Part shown: positions 55,196 through 63,880 of the stretch, piece by piece | Layout: the number at the start of each line of letters is the position of its first letter | Numbering within the stretch: the first letter of the stretch is position 1 | Assembly (NCBI GenBank): GCA_965221725.1 | Contig: OZ244909.1 | Span: forward strand, 868,001 to 932,000 | Length of the DNA: 64,000 nt | DNA from: HK1 sp965221725 | GTDB lineage: Bacteria; Pseudomonadota; Gammaproteobacteria; HK1 | Direction of reading: 5' to 3' | Notes under the pieces: generated by a model | The model's database searches: none | What the model was told of the DNA's origin: nothing | What the model saw: only the letters and a program-made list of their open reading frames with translations | Made by a program: the position numbers and the translations under genes

Positions 55196-56055
55196 GCGCG
55201 GCGTACGGGGCGATGCACGACCTCGAGCGCGCCGTTCGCACGCACCTTTTCGGCATCGCGCCGAACAACAGCGGCTCCAGTTTCCTCAAGGAGGCGATGG
55301 CGACCAGCAAGGCAACCTGGAACCTGCCGCGGGAAGGCCAGTTCGCGCTCGGCTTCGCCGGCCCCACCACGCTCAAGCACGGCGGGCTGATCTGGAGCGA
55401 GCCCGAATGGCGGAGCCGTCTGGCCGACCCGGACGCCTACGACTGGCCGAGCATACGCAAGGCTTGGCATTTCCAGGCATTCGCCCGCGACCCTGCCGCT
55501 CCCGTGTTCTACACCAAGACGCCGCATTTCCTGCTGCATGTGGACGAGCTCGCGCGGCACTTTCCGAACGCCAGGTTCCTGTTCATGGTGCGCAACCCCT
55601 ACGCCGTCTGCGAGGGCATTTGCAGGAACCAGCCCCGGAAGGCCGTCCGCCTCGGCGGCGACCTCCCCTCCGCGGCCGCGCGGCATGTTGTCGCCTGCAT
55701 GGAACTGCAGCGCCGGAACCTGGAGCGGCACGGCGGCCGGGGGGCTTTTTTCACCTACGAGGACATGTGCGATGCGCCGCATGAGGTCGAGGCGAGGATC
55801 CGCGCACTGGTTCCCGAACTGCGCGACCTCAAGCTGCGCCAGCGCCTGCGGGTGAAGGACGGGATGTACGACGAGATGCTAGCCAACATGAACCGCCGGC
55901 AAATCGACCGGCTCGACGCCGCGAAAATCGAGGCGTTCAACCGCGTGTTCGGCAGCCGCGCCGATTTGCTGGAGCACTTCGGCTACCGGATCATGCCGCC
56001 GGATTCGGGCCGTCGGGAACAGCCGGGGGAGCCATCCGCAATGAACGGACGCTAG
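55192..56055 (+). CDS. Sulfotransferase family protein (ST3)
   Basis: A 287-residue sulfotransferase, divergent from ST1, ST2 and ST4. FGIAPNNSGSSFLKEAM is the PAPS loop, VFYTKTPHFLLHVDELARHF follows, and FLFMVRNPYAVCEGICRN is the 3'-phosphate motif. The start overlaps the glycosyltransferase stop by 4 bp, so the two are coupled. Confidence 0.8.
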   Translation: MSAAYGAMHDLERAVRTHLFGIAPNNSGSSFLKEAMATSKATWNLPREGQFALGFAGPTTLKHGGLIWSEPEWRSRLADPDAYDWPSIRKAWHFQAFARDPAAPVFYTKTPHFLLHVDELARHFPNARFLFMVRNPYAVCEGICRNQPRKAVRLGGDLPSAAARHVVACMELQRRNLERHGGRGAFFTYEDMCDAPHEVEARIRALVPELRDLKLRQRLRVKDGMYDEMLANMNRRQIDRLDAAKIEAFNRVFGSRADLLEHFGYRIMPPDSGRREQPGEPSAMNGR

Positions 56056-56078
56056 CCGCGCGCGTCGCGGAGGCCACC

Positions 56079-56107
56079 TTGTGCGGATGCCCTCCCATAA
56101 TTATCGC
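56079..56107 (+). promoter_or_regulatory. Orphan copy of the precursor promoter
   Basis: TTGTGC, a GGATG-starting 17-bp spacer and TATCGC match the precursor 6 promoter (51631-51659). No poly-C gene follows before the antitoxin at 56208, so this is probably the relic of a lost switch. Confidence 0.45.
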
Positions 56108-56207
56108 CCCGCACAGGCCAAAGCAGCTGCCCGCGCTGGACGGAAGCTTGACGGATGCTGGGCTCTTTGCCAGACTTAGCCCGACCTAGCTATCTGGGCG
56201 CGCCATC

Positions 56208-56459
56208 ATGAAAGTGAACATGCACGAAGCGAAATCGCAACTCTCTAGGCTGGGCAAGCTGGCCTGGGAGGGGGAGGAAGTCGTCATCGCCAGGGCCGGC
56301 GAGCCTTGGCTGCACCTCACACCCTACCGCGAACGCCTGAAGGAACGAAAGCCCGGCGGGCTTGAAGGCCGGATGCGCATGGCGCCCGGCTTCGACGACG
56401 ATGATGAGGAACTCATTGACGCCATCAACAAGTCGAAGATTTTCCCGGATGGGGATTGA
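56208..56459 (+). CDS. Phd/YefM-type antitoxin
   Basis: An 83-residue antitoxin: KVNMHEAKSQLSRLGKLAWEGEEVVIARAGEPWLHLTPY is the Phd/YefM fold, with an acidic tail (FDDDDEELIDAI). The stop overlaps the PIN gene region. It lies between ST3 and precursor 7. Confidence 0.88.
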   Translation: MKVNMHEAKSQLSRLGKLAWEGEEVVIARAGEPWLHLTPYRERLKERKPGGLEGRMRMAPGFDDDDEELIDAINKSKIFPDGD

Positions 56460-56461
56460 CG

Positions 56462-56842
56462 ATGCAGCGCCTCCTGCTGGACACCCATGCGCTGGTGTGG
56501 TGGCTGTCCGACGTTTCGGAACTGGCTGAGGGTGCCCGCGGCCATATTGCCGATCCGCGCAACGATGTGTTTGTCAGCGCCATTACCGGATGGGAAATTG
56601 CCGTCAAACGCGCGAAGGGAAAGATCACCGCCCCGCACAACCTGGCGGCTCTGGTTGAGGAAAGGGGGTTTGTCCATCTGCCGCTAACCTTTCATCACGC
56701 GGAGCAGGCGGGCGATCTTCCGATGCATCACCGCGATCCGTTCGACCGGTTTTTGATCGCCCAGGCGCGGGCCGATGGGCTGGTCCTTGTCACCCGGGAC
56801 GCACGCATTCCCCTCTACGGAGTCCGCACGCTGGCGGCCTGA
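56462..56842 (+). CDS. vapC: VapC-family PIN-domain toxin
   Basis: A 126-residue PIN nuclease: RLLLDTHALVWWLSD (first Asp), FVSAITGWEIAVKRAKGKI, and HHRDPFDRFLIAQARADGLVLVTRD (DPFDR motif). It is paired with the antitoxin upstream. A TTG at 56456 is an alternative start. Its 3' end and the following ~160 bp are repeated at 58058. Confidence 0.88.
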   Translation: MQRLLLDTHALVWWLSDVSELAEGARGHIADPRNDVFVSAITGWEIAVKRAKGKITAPHNLAALVEERGFVHLPLTFHHAEQAGDLPMHHRDPFDRFLIAQARADGLVLVTRDARIPLYGVRTLAA

Positions 56843-56995
56843 GCACGAGGCCGGGCGCTCCCTTCCCGCAAGGCGCGCAGCAACCGCCGGGGGCAGGGCC
56901 CGGTTTCAATTTCCGCCGCCGCGAGAGACCGCGCCCGCGTTGGGCTGCGCCAATGAAGCATTTCCAAATCGAGCCACTACCGGATGACTTGCCGA
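56803..56995 (+). repeat. ~195-bp direct repeat, copy 1 (upstream of precursor 7)
   Basis: From the last codons of the VapC gene (ATTCCCCTCTACGGAGTCCG) to GATGACTTGCCGAG. Nearly identical to 58058-58253 before precursor 8. It marks a duplication of the precursor 7/8 upstream region. Confidence 0.85.
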
Positions 56996-56996
56996 G

Positions 56997-57024
56997 TTGC
57001 GTGGATGCCCTCGTGTGATATGAT
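56997..57024 (+). promoter_or_regulatory. Sigma-70-like promoter of precursor 7
   Basis: TTGCGT (56997-57002), 16-bp spacer beginning GGATG, TATGAT (57019-57024). The same GGATG element follows the -35 region in precursors 5 and 6. Confidence 0.55.
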
Positions 57025-57066
57025 TCGCCCTTCGTGAGCCCTGAACCGAGCGAGGATTCTTCCGCC

Positions 57067-57263
57067 ATGTCCACCAACCCCCCCCCCCCCCCCCCCCCCC
57101 AATAAAACCCGGGAGTTCGCGGTCCGGCAATTGTAGCGGCGAATCCCGCAAACGCCCCTGGCACCCGCCGACCGTCAAAACGGTTGGCTTGGATGAGACA
57201 TTCTCTGGCCCAAAGAGAAACAGCCTCATCAACTCGGAATTCTTTGAATATGTGGTGAGTTGA
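57067..57263 (+). CDS. Lasso-type RiPP precursor 7, phase-variable (OFF here)
   Basis: ATG 57067 begins MSTN and meets 23 C (57078-57100), then TAA within two codons. With 24 or 21 C it would read PIKPGSSRSGNCSGE, SRKRPWHPPTVKTVGLDE, TF and a core SGPKRNSLINSEFFEYVVS ending at TGA 57261-57263. Leader is as in precursors 3, 4 and 6. The first acidic residue of the core is Glu12. The 5' region is nearly identical to that of precursor 8, whose 3' half belongs to another subfamily. Confidence 0.8.
57078..57100 (+). repeat. Poly-C tract, 23 nt (precursor 7)
   Basis: C run 11 nt after the ATG. 24 or 21 C would be in frame with leader and core. Confidence 0.95.
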
Positions 57264-57393
57264 CGGTTGAAGATCCCCTCATCTTGAGGGCGGAGGGTGA
57301 CCCCGGTCGCGCCCCTCGGCCCGCAAGATTAGCCTCCGGTCAACGCAAAGCGGCGGGGACGCGCCCCGCGGCCGTGGCGGACGCCGGGGGCTT

Positions 57394-57669
57394 TCAGAGG
57401 AGGGCGCGGCGCACCGCGTCGGGTTCCTTGCGGATGACCTCAAGCAGCGCCGCCGCTGGCCCGCTGACGCTTCGGGTGCCCTGCTCCCACTTCCGGTAGC
57501 CGGAGAGACTCATTCCCACTAGCGGCGCCATCTGCGCCTGAGTAAGGTTGATCGCCTCGCGAACCTCGCGCGGCGAGATGTCGGGATGGACAATAGCCGG
57601 CCCTTCGCCCTTGGCGTGCGCAAGCGCCTCGCGGAGGGACTGGACGAGATCATCGCCGAACGTGCTCAT
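57394..57669 (-). CDS. HTH (XRE) antitoxin, HigA/MqsA-like
   Basis: A 91-residue DNA-binding antitoxin. SPREVREAINLTQAQMAPLVGMSLSGYRKWEQGTRSVSGPAAALL is a helix-turn-helix of the type paired with RelE/HigB toxins. It follows the toxin gene with a 4-bp overlap, in the toxin-first order. Confidence 0.85.
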   Translation of the reverse strand: MSTFGDDLVQSLREALAHAKGEGPAIVHPDISPREVREAINLTQAQMAPLVGMSLSGYRKWEQGTRSVSGPAAALLEVIRKEPDAVRRALL

Positions 57670-58007
57670 GATTGGTTGCTCCTTATAGCGGCCTTGATGC
57701 TGGCGGCGAGATTCGCCACGGTACGACGCTCTTCCGGAGCAAGGTCCGTCCGGGCGGATTTCGCATAGACGAGCAGCGCGTACAGCGGGCTGTCCTGGTC
57801 GAGGTGGTAGTAGATGACGCGGCTCCCGCCGCGCCTGCCTCTGCCACCGGCCCGGAAGCGAAGCTTGCGAACGCCGCCGGTTCCGGGAATGACATCCCCG
57901 GCAAGGGGATTCGCAGCGAGGAAGCCGATGAGTTCCCGCTTCTCGTCCACAGTGAATATCTTGCTGGCTTGGCGCGAGAATGTCGGCGTCTCCGCTATCG
58001 TCTGCAT
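57666..58007 (-). CDS. RelE/HigB-type toxin
   Basis: A ~113-residue toxin: FSRQASKIFTVDEKRELIGFLAANPLAGDVIPGTGGVRKLRF and SRVIYYHLDQDSPLYALLVYAKSARTDL are characteristic of the RelE-like HigB group acting on translating mRNA. ATG 58007 is preferred over 58025. The pair sits between precursors 7 and 8. Confidence 0.87.
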   Translation of the reverse strand: MQTIAETPTFSRQASKIFTVDEKRELIGFLAANPLAGDVIPGTGGVRKLRFRAGGRGRRGGSRVIYYHLDQDSPLYALLVYAKSARTDLAPEERRTVANLAASIKAAIRSNQS

Positions 58008-58057
58008 GGAGGCAACATAACCCATTGGGGGAGTTTAGGCAAGGACATCGGCCATGA

Positions 58058-58253
58058 CCGCATTCCCCTCTACGGAGTCCGCACGCTGGCGGCCTGAGCA
58101 CGAGGCCGGGCGCTCCTTTCCCGCAAGGCGCGCAGCAACCGGCGGGGGCAGGGGCTCGGTTTCAATTTCCGCCGCCGCGAGAGACCGCGCCCGCGTTGGG
58201 CTGCGCCAATGAAGCATTTCCGAATCGAGCCACTACCGGATGACTTGCCGAGA
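58058..58253 (+). repeat. ~195-bp direct repeat, copy 2 (upstream of precursor 8)
   Basis: Matches 56803-56995 with few differences (for example GGCGGGGGCAGGGGCTCGG against GCCGGGGGCAGGGCCCGG). The included VapC codons have no gene body, so copy 2 is the derived one. Confidence 0.85.
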
Positions 58254-58438
58254 GCGTTGCGTGGCAGATCCCCAACGCTGGCCTTCGACAAAGATCCCCT
58301 TCCATCGGCTATCGTTCACCACCGCAGTGCCGGGGACGACAGCTATCAACCGTCCATCAAAACGAGGTAGGCCCAGATGCCCTCGCGTGATATGGTTTGT
58401 CCTTCGTGAACCTTGAACCGAGCGAGGATTCTTCCGCC

Positions 58439-58748
<310 letters not shown>

Positions 58749-58749
<1 letters not shown>

Positions 58750-58920
58750 GAGTCTGCGCCGCAGGACGCTTCCACGAGCGAGGGGTGGAAATTTGATGCC
58801 AGATAACCGATCAAATTACGCCCGTTCGGGTATCGAATCCCTCAAATGAGGAAAATAACAGGCAATTCAGAGATTCCAGTGGGGAATTAATTCGACGGAA
58901 TTTTCTGCGGCGCAGACTCC
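58749..58920. mobile_element. 172-bp MITE-like element with 16-bp inverted repeats
   Basis: Perfect ends GGAGTCTGCGCCGCAG (58749-58764) and its complement (58905-58920), with a TA duplication. No coding capacity. The corresponding site after precursor 1 (AGCTAGCTAGCGGTCGGGAC) is uninterrupted, which gives the empty site. It is inserted at the precursor 8 stop without changing it. Confidence 0.88.
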
Positions 58921-59005
58921 TAGCTAGCGGTCGGGACACAAGATACAAAGTTTCCGGGGAAAGTCAGGCCCCAAGCCTATAGCGGTAAAAGCGAATCCGC
59001 CCAGA

Positions 59006-59875
59006 TCAACAGTTGGCGAGGAAGCGCTCGGCTTCCTCCAGGTAGCCCAGCCGGGCCATGGCCGGGCGGTGCCGGTCCACAATCCGCCGAATCTGCTCCG
59101 GGCTCAGCGCGCCACGCCCGTCGCCCACCCGGCCGCCCCTGAAAAAACTCGGCGCCGTGGGCTGGCGCTCCCAGAACCCGTGGCGCGCCTCCTGCTCGCG
59201 CAGCCGCTCGAAGCGCGAGTGGTCCACGGCACGGGCCAGGCGGGCGGAATCGCGGCGCAAGCCCGCGAAAGCGGCCACCGCCTCCAGCGCGGCCTCGGGG
59301 TTCGCGTGCATGTCCTCGTAGCGTATCGTTCGCAACGGCAATTCCGTTTGCTCAAGCCAACTCAAGACGTTGCCGCTCCAGTCGCAAACATGGCTCGGAA
59401 GCGCGGCGTGGATGCGGTCGCGCTCGGGCGCGAGCATGGCCTCGGCATCGCCCATCGTTGCGATGGCGCGGTCGAGATCGCATTGCAGGTGATGCGCGTA
59501 GGAGACGGCGACATCCAGCGGGTTGCGCACCATGCAGACCGCGCCCGAAAACGTCGGCTCGGCGTACAGCGGCACCCCATCCGGCAGGCGCGGAAAGCGC
59601 TCGTGCGTCTTCGCGAAGACGGGCACGGCAGCGTCGGCGGCTTCGGCCGCCAGCGATTCGTTAAGATGCGGACGCAGCCGCAGGATTTCGCCGTCGGTCA
59701 GGGCCGCGGACGCAAGCCCCAGCCGCTCGTCGAACTCGTGGCGGCTGAGGATGGGGCTGTTCACCAGCGCGTTGACGAAAACCGGCTCCTCGCCTTCGCT
59801 GAGGCAGTTGGACAGCAGCGCCCGCATCCAGGTGTTGCCGGACTTGGGGTAGGAGGCGAGCAGAATCAAGGGCAC
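59006..59875 (-). CDS. Sulfotransferase family protein (ST4)
   Basis: A 289-residue paralogue of ST2: LILLASYPKSGNTWMRALLS (PAPS loop), PVFAKTHERFPRLPDG, AVCMVRNPLDVAVSYAHHL (3'-phosphate motif) and the end RLGYLEEAERFLANC. GTG 59875 overlaps the HprK2 gene by 10 bp. It closes a minus-strand operon ATPase-kinase-sulfotransferase that converges on precursor 8. Confidence 0.86.
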   Translation of the reverse strand: MPLILLASYPKSGNTWMRALLSNCLSEGEEPVFVNALVNSPILSRHEFDERLGLASAALTDGEILRLRPHLNESLAAEAADAAVPVFAKTHERFPRLPDGVPLYAEPTFSGAVCMVRNPLDVAVSYAHHLQCDLDRAIATMGDAEAMLAPERDRIHAALPSHVCDWSGNVLSWLEQTELPLRTIRYEDMHANPEAALEAVAAFAGLRRDSARLARAVDHSRFERLREQEARHGFWERQPTAPSFFRGGRVGDGRGALSPEQIRRIVDRHRPAMARLGYLEEAERFLANC

Positions 59876-60840
59876 GGCGGCGGCAGGCGTTGCGCCATCC
59901 AGTCGGCCGCGGCCGGCGGCGCGCAGGCGGCGGCAGGCCAGGTGAGGCGCTCCACCGGCGCTCGCTTGGCGACGGATGCGGCGGCGCGGAAGTGGTCGCG
60001 CTCGGCGCCCAAGCCGTGCAGGAACCGCAAACGGCAGGTGGCCGCGGTCAGCGCGGCGAAAGCTTGGGGCTGGGAAAGCCGCTTGCATGCGATTTCGGCA
60101 TCCGCCTTCCGGTTGAGCAGATAAACGGCGCGCACCGGCATGGCTTCGCCGTGGAAGCGGCGGGCGGGAACCATGCGGCTTTTCGTGCCGGGGCGCGGGG
60201 GGGCGGCGGCGGACTGCCAGGAGGGGTGCAGAATTTTCAGCGCGCGGTTTTGCAGGCGCATGCTTGGAAATCCGGCCAGGGCGCGCGGCGCCTCGCCGTC
60301 GCTGTCGGCAACAGTAACGGCAACGATGCCGTCGGCCAGCAGCGGGTATCCGAGGTCCACCAGGGCCGCGGCCAGGGTCGATTTGCCGGTTGCGGCGCGC
60401 CCGGCCAGCACCGCCGCGCCCTCCGCCGTGGCGACGGCGCTGGCGCGCAGGGTCAGGACGCCGCGCATCTGCAGGCAAGCGGCGAGCGCGGATTCGAGCG
60501 CCGCGGCCACCGCGCCGCCGCCGCCGTCCTCTGCCGGATCAAACCGGATCAGCCGGCCGGATTCGCAGACCAGGCAACGGGCGATGCCGGGCGCATTCAG
60601 CAGCAGGGCGCCGGGCGCCGTCTGCCAAAAGCCGCATTCGTCCGCCGGCGATGCGAGCGCCTGCGGCACCGCCCCGCCGCGAATGGACAGATCCGCTTCG
60701 CCGCTGGAACCGGGCGCCGCGGCGGGCCACGGCAAATCGATGTTCGACTCCAGGCGCAGGCCGTAGCCTTGGTAATGGCGCAACGGCTGCTCTGGAGCGC
60801 TCCCGGGCGCGGATGCCGCTCGCACCGGCTTTCGAGTCAA
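59866..60840 (-). CDS. HPr-kinase-like peptide kinase (HprK2)
   Basis: A 324-residue homologue of HprK1. It has an N-terminal domain with YGLRLESNIDLPWPA, LTLRASAVATAEGAAVLAGRAATGKSTLAAAL (P-loop, GRAATGKST), LLADGIVAVTV where HprK1 has LTDDVAAV, and FPSMRLQ. The loss of one Asp of the DD pair may lower catalytic ability. The proposed target is the C-terminal Ser of a precursor. It overlaps genes on both sides, so it is co-translated. Confidence 0.75.
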   Translation of the reverse strand: MTRKPVRAASAPGSAPEQPLRHYQGYGLRLESNIDLPWPAAAPGSSGEADLSIRGGAVPQALASPADECGFWQTAPGALLLNAPGIARCLVCESGRLIRFDPAEDGGGGAVAAALESALAACLQMRGVLTLRASAVATAEGAAVLAGRAATGKSTLAAALVDLGYPLLADGIVAVTVADSDGEAPRALAGFPSMRLQNRALKILHPSWQSAAAPPRPGTKSRMVPARRFHGEAMPVRAVYLLNRKADAEIACKRLSQPQAFAALTAATCRLRFLHGLGAERDHFRAAASVAKRAPVERLTWPAAACAPPAAADWMAQRLPPPCP

Positions 60841-62012
60841 TCCCGCAGCACCCGCCGCAGGAATTCGTCGAACAGCGGCACGGTAAAGCCGGTGTCGCCG
60901 TGGGCGGGACTGTAGATCATGCCTTTTGCGATGAGCTTGGCGCGAGTCGGCGCGACGGTTCCCACGCCCTTGGCGAGCATCCCGCTGATTTCCCCCGAAC
61001 GATGCGGCCCCGGACCCAGCTCCGCCATAGCCCGCAAATAGCGCTTTTCCGACGGAGCCAGCCGATCAAAACGGGCGCGGAAGAAGCTGGCATCCAGTTC
61101 CGCGATGGCTTGCGCCGTGGCCGCATCGACATCTTGCGCTGTGATCGGGGATGCCTCGGCGCAATCCCAACTGTGCTTGCCCCATTCTTGAAGGAAGTAG
61201 GGATAGCCTTGCGTGCGCCGCACGATCGCCGAAAGGGCGTCGGGATGAAAAAGCACATCCCGCTTCCTGGCGGGCGCTTCGAGGGCGTGTCGGGCCGCAT
61301 CCTCGGGCAGCGGGCCTATTTCGGGAAAGCGGAACAATCTTTCGGCGTATGATTTCGCGGCTGCCGCGTGGGCTACGAGTTGGGGCAGCCCGGCGCCAAT
61401 GAGCGTGACGGGGAGTTGCCGTTGGGCGGCGCGGTGAAGGGCGGCGATCAGGGCGGCAAGCTGGCTTTCCTCAACGTATTGCAGTTCGTCGATAAACAGT
61501 GCGAACGCGGTATTCTGGTCCTTTGCGGCTTCGCCCACCGCAGCGAGCAGATCGCTCAGGTCGAAGTCCAAGTGGCCGCTGTCCGCAAACCCCGGCTCTG
61601 CCTCGATATCGATGCCGATGCTGATATCGCCGAAATTGACCTTCATGGCGCGCGCAAATCCGGCAAGCGCCCGGAGCGCCCGCCTTGCGGCATCGCCGGC
61701 AGCGGCACGGCGGCTCATCTTCGCAAGGGCGCTGTGCAGCGGCGCGGCCAGCAAGCCGGGCAGCGAGCGCCCTTCCGGCGCTTCGAGCAGGAGCGTGGTG
61801 AAGCCCCGGCATTCCGCATCCCGGAAGATGCGGTTCAAGAGCACGGTTTTGCCCACGCCGCGAAGCCCCACCATGAGCAGGCTCTTGGCCGCCAAGCCAT
61901 TCCGTATCCGATCCAAGGCAATGGCGGCCTCGTCGATGAGTTCATCGCGGCCGGCCAGCTCGGGCGGGGGAGCCCCGGCCCCGGGGGCGTAAGGGTTGGT
62001 TCGGGGGTCCAT
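60837..62012 (-). CDS. AAA ATPase (Orc1-like, ExeA-type)
   Basis: A 391-residue ATPase: LAGRDELIDEAAIALDRI, SLLMVGLRGVGKTVLLNRIF (P-loop), NTAFALFIDELQYVEESQL (Walker B) and VTLIGAGLPQL, then a winged-helix-like C-terminus. Stand-alone ATPases of this type are frequent in mobile regions; function unknown. It leads the operon with HprK2 and ST4, like the ATPase beside precursor 3. Confidence 0.85.
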   Translation of the reverse strand: MDPRTNPYAPGAGAPPPELAGRDELIDEAAIALDRIRNGLAAKSLLMVGLRGVGKTVLLNRIFRDAECRGFTTLLLEAPEGRSLPGLLAAPLHSALAKMSRRAAAGDAARRALRALAGFARAMKVNFGDISIGIDIEAEPGFADSGHLDFDLSDLLAAVGEAAKDQNTAFALFIDELQYVEESQLAALIAALHRAAQRQLPVTLIGAGLPQLVAHAAAAKSYAERLFRFPEIGPLPEDAARHALEAPARKRDVLFHPDALSAIVRRTQGYPYFLQEWGKHSWDCAEASPITAQDVDAATAQAIAELDASFFRARFDRLAPSEKRYLRAMAELGPGPHRSGEISGMLAKGVGTVAPTRAKLIAKGMIYSPAHGDTGFTVPLFDEFLRRVLRD

Positions 62013-62142
62013 TTATATCGAAGTTACCCCAAGTTATCTCGAATCGCAAAACCTTGGTGATGTGCGGGATCAGAGACATTTCGAACCTGACCCGCGCACC
62101 TGCCGAAGCTCCAACGCGTCCGCCGAGCGGGTGCGCGTGATT

Positions 62143-62190
62143 GACAGATCTGCTGTTGATTGTCATGATATTCAGCAACAGATCTGCTGA
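62143..62190. promoter_or_regulatory. Direct repeats ACAGATCTGCTG upstream of the 62200 ATPase
   Basis: Two copies of ACAGATCTGCTG about 33 bp apart, each containing the palindrome CAGATCTG, just before ATG 62200. They are candidate operator sites. The region also lies between two divergent ATPase genes. Confidence 0.45.
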
Positions 62191-62199
62191 TTATCGCCA

Positions 62200-63342
62200 A
62201 TGATCCATTCCGACGTGCCGCGCCGCCTCCAGATTGCGGAAGTGCTGGCAGGCAAGTCCTGCTTCCTGTTCAGCCCCCGCCAGACCGGCAAGTCCACGCT
62301 GATCCGCCAGCAGTTGGCCGGCTGCCCGATTTACGACCTGCTCGATCAGGCGCTCTTTCTCCGGCTCTCGCGCAACCCGGCGCTGATCCGCGAGGCGTTG
62401 ACACCCGAAACTTCCCTTGTGGTCATTGACGAGATCCAGAAGCTCCCGGAACTGCTCAACGAAGTGCATCTGATGATCGAGCGGCATGGCGTTCGCTTTC
62501 TGATGACCGGCTCCAGCGCCCGCAGCCTGCGCCGCAAGGGCGTGAACCTGCTCGGCGGGCGCGCCCGGTCCCGCGCCTTGCACCCTTTCACCCGGCATGA
62601 GCTGGGGGCGCGCTTCGACCTGCATCGTGCCCTGGAGCACGGTTTGCTGCCGCCGATCTATTTCTCCGACGCGCCCCGCGAGGATCTGGCCGCCTATGCC
62701 GGCGACTACCTCAAAGAAGAGGTGGCGGCGGAAGCGGCGGCACGCAACGTTGGCGCGTTCAGCCGCTTTTTGCGCGCCGCAGCCCTGGCCCACGGGCAGA
62801 TGGTCAACTTCGCCAGCTTCGCGAACGACGCCCAGGTGCCGGCCTCCACGGCGAGAGCCTACTACGACATCCTCAAGGACACGTTCATCGCCCGCGAGGT
62901 GCCGGCCATCACGGAGACCCGCAAGCGCAAGGCGGTTTCCACCTCGAAGTACTATTTGTTCGACATCGGATTGGCGCGGCACCTGCAAGGCCGCCAGGGC
63001 TTGGCGCCGGGCACGCCCGAATACGGCGAAGCCTTCGAGAGCTTCATCCACCAGGAAATTTCCGCGTACTGTAGCTACCACCAGCTTGACCCGCCCGGTT
63101 ACTGGCGGTCGAAATCGGGATTCGAGGTGGATTTCGTCTTTCAGGGCATTGCTGTCGAGGTGAAGGCGAAGGCCAACATCGGCGCCCGCGACTGGCGCGG
63201 ACTTGCGGCGCTTGCGGAGGAAGACATCGCCAAACGCCATGTGCTGGTGTGCCTGGAGCCTGTGCGCCGCCTCGTTGACGGCGTTGAAGTGATGCCCTGG
63301 GAAGCCTTTCTGGATGCGTTGTGGCAGGGGCGGCTGGCGTAG
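62200..63342 (+). CDS. DUF4143-type AAA ATPase
   Basis: A 380-residue ATPase: CFLFSPRQTGKSTLIRQQL (P-loop), LVVIDEIQKLPELLNEVHLM (Walker B), RFLMTGSSARSLRRKGVNLL and the C-terminal DUF4143 region with YWRSKSGFEVDFVFQGIAVEVK. Same broad group as 42109-43413 but a different branch. It is divergent from the Orc1-like ATPase and directly upstream of a sulfotransferase relic. Confidence 0.88.
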   Translation: MIHSDVPRRLQIAEVLAGKSCFLFSPRQTGKSTLIRQQLAGCPIYDLLDQALFLRLSRNPALIREALTPETSLVVIDEIQKLPELLNEVHLMIERHGVRFLMTGSSARSLRRKGVNLLGGRARSRALHPFTRHELGARFDLHRALEHGLLPPIYFSDAPREDLAAYAGDYLKEEVAAEAAARNVGAFSRFLRAAALAHGQMVNFASFANDAQVPASTARAYYDILKDTFIAREVPAITETRKRKAVSTSKYYLFDIGLARHLQGRQGLAPGTPEYGEAFESFIHQEISAYCSYHQLDPPGYWRSKSGFEVDFVFQGIAVEVKAKANIGARDWRGLAALAEEDIAKRHVLVCLEPVRRLVDGVEVMPWEAFLDALWQGRLA

Positions 63343-63344
63343 CA

Positions 63345-63460
63345 TGCAGTTCATCCTGCCGCCCGCCCACTCGCGCCTGCCCGTCATCGGTCCCATTCGC
63401 AATCCCTGGGACTGGTACCTGTCCATGCACCAGGACTACCGCCGCAACTGGAATTCATGG
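63345..63460 (+). pseudogene. Internally deleted ST1-type sulfotransferase remnant
   Basis: LPPAHSRLPVIGPIRNPWDWYLSMHQDYRR matches ST1 residues ~45-75 in two contiguous pieces (LPPARSRLPAIGFV, RNPWDWYVSMHQDYRR). It then jumps directly to the ST1 3' end (TGGAATTCATGG against TGGAATTCATAG). The PAPS loop and most of the gene are missing. Confidence 0.75.
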
Positions 63461-63806
63461 CCGCCTGGTGGCGGATGCCATCCACCAACACCATCTGCTC
63501 CAAGATCTGTGCAACGCGCATTGCATTCGGTCGTCTTTGAAAGCTTCCGTTCGCGACAACGTACCGAAAAAAGTCATGCCCAGTAAGCGTACTTGTTTTA
63601 CCTGACGGTGGCGGGGCCTTGCCGATCGCATCGCGGCTGGTTGACAGCTTGTCCACATCGAAGAAGTTGAGAGCCATTTGCACAAGCTTGATTCTCGACC
63701 TCAGCCCCCACGGTGCATTCATCGATTCTCGGTTGAAGAGCTCCATTACTGCGGGCGCCTCAGTGTCAATGGCCATGCCAGTAAGCGCCTGAACGATCTC
63801 GTGCAA
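63384..63806 (-). CDS. Hypothetical protein, uncertain
   Basis: A 140-codon minus-strand ORF (MHEIVQALTGMAIDTEAPAV...). Its 3' third overlaps the sulfotransferase relic in antisense, so only the part from ~63490 to 63806 could be genuine. No family recognised. Confidence 0.3.
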   Translation of the reverse strand: MHEIVQALTGMAIDTEAPAVMELFNRESMNAPWGLRSRIKLVQMALNFFDVDKLSTSRDAIGKAPPPSGKTSTLTGHDFFRYVVANGSFQRRPNAMRVAQILEQMVLVDGIRHQAAMNSSCGGSPGAWTGTSPRDCEWDR

Positions 63807-63880
63807 ATTGGCAACGACGAAGCCCTGGTCGAGGTCGAGAGTGGGGCGTCGTGCGGCTCAAATTTCAAGCAAGGGAAGGC

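Noticed and set aside
56803..58253. CRISPR-like array from the paired ~195-bp repeats
   Set aside because: Only two long copies, no short regular spacers and no cas genes; it is a segmental duplication.
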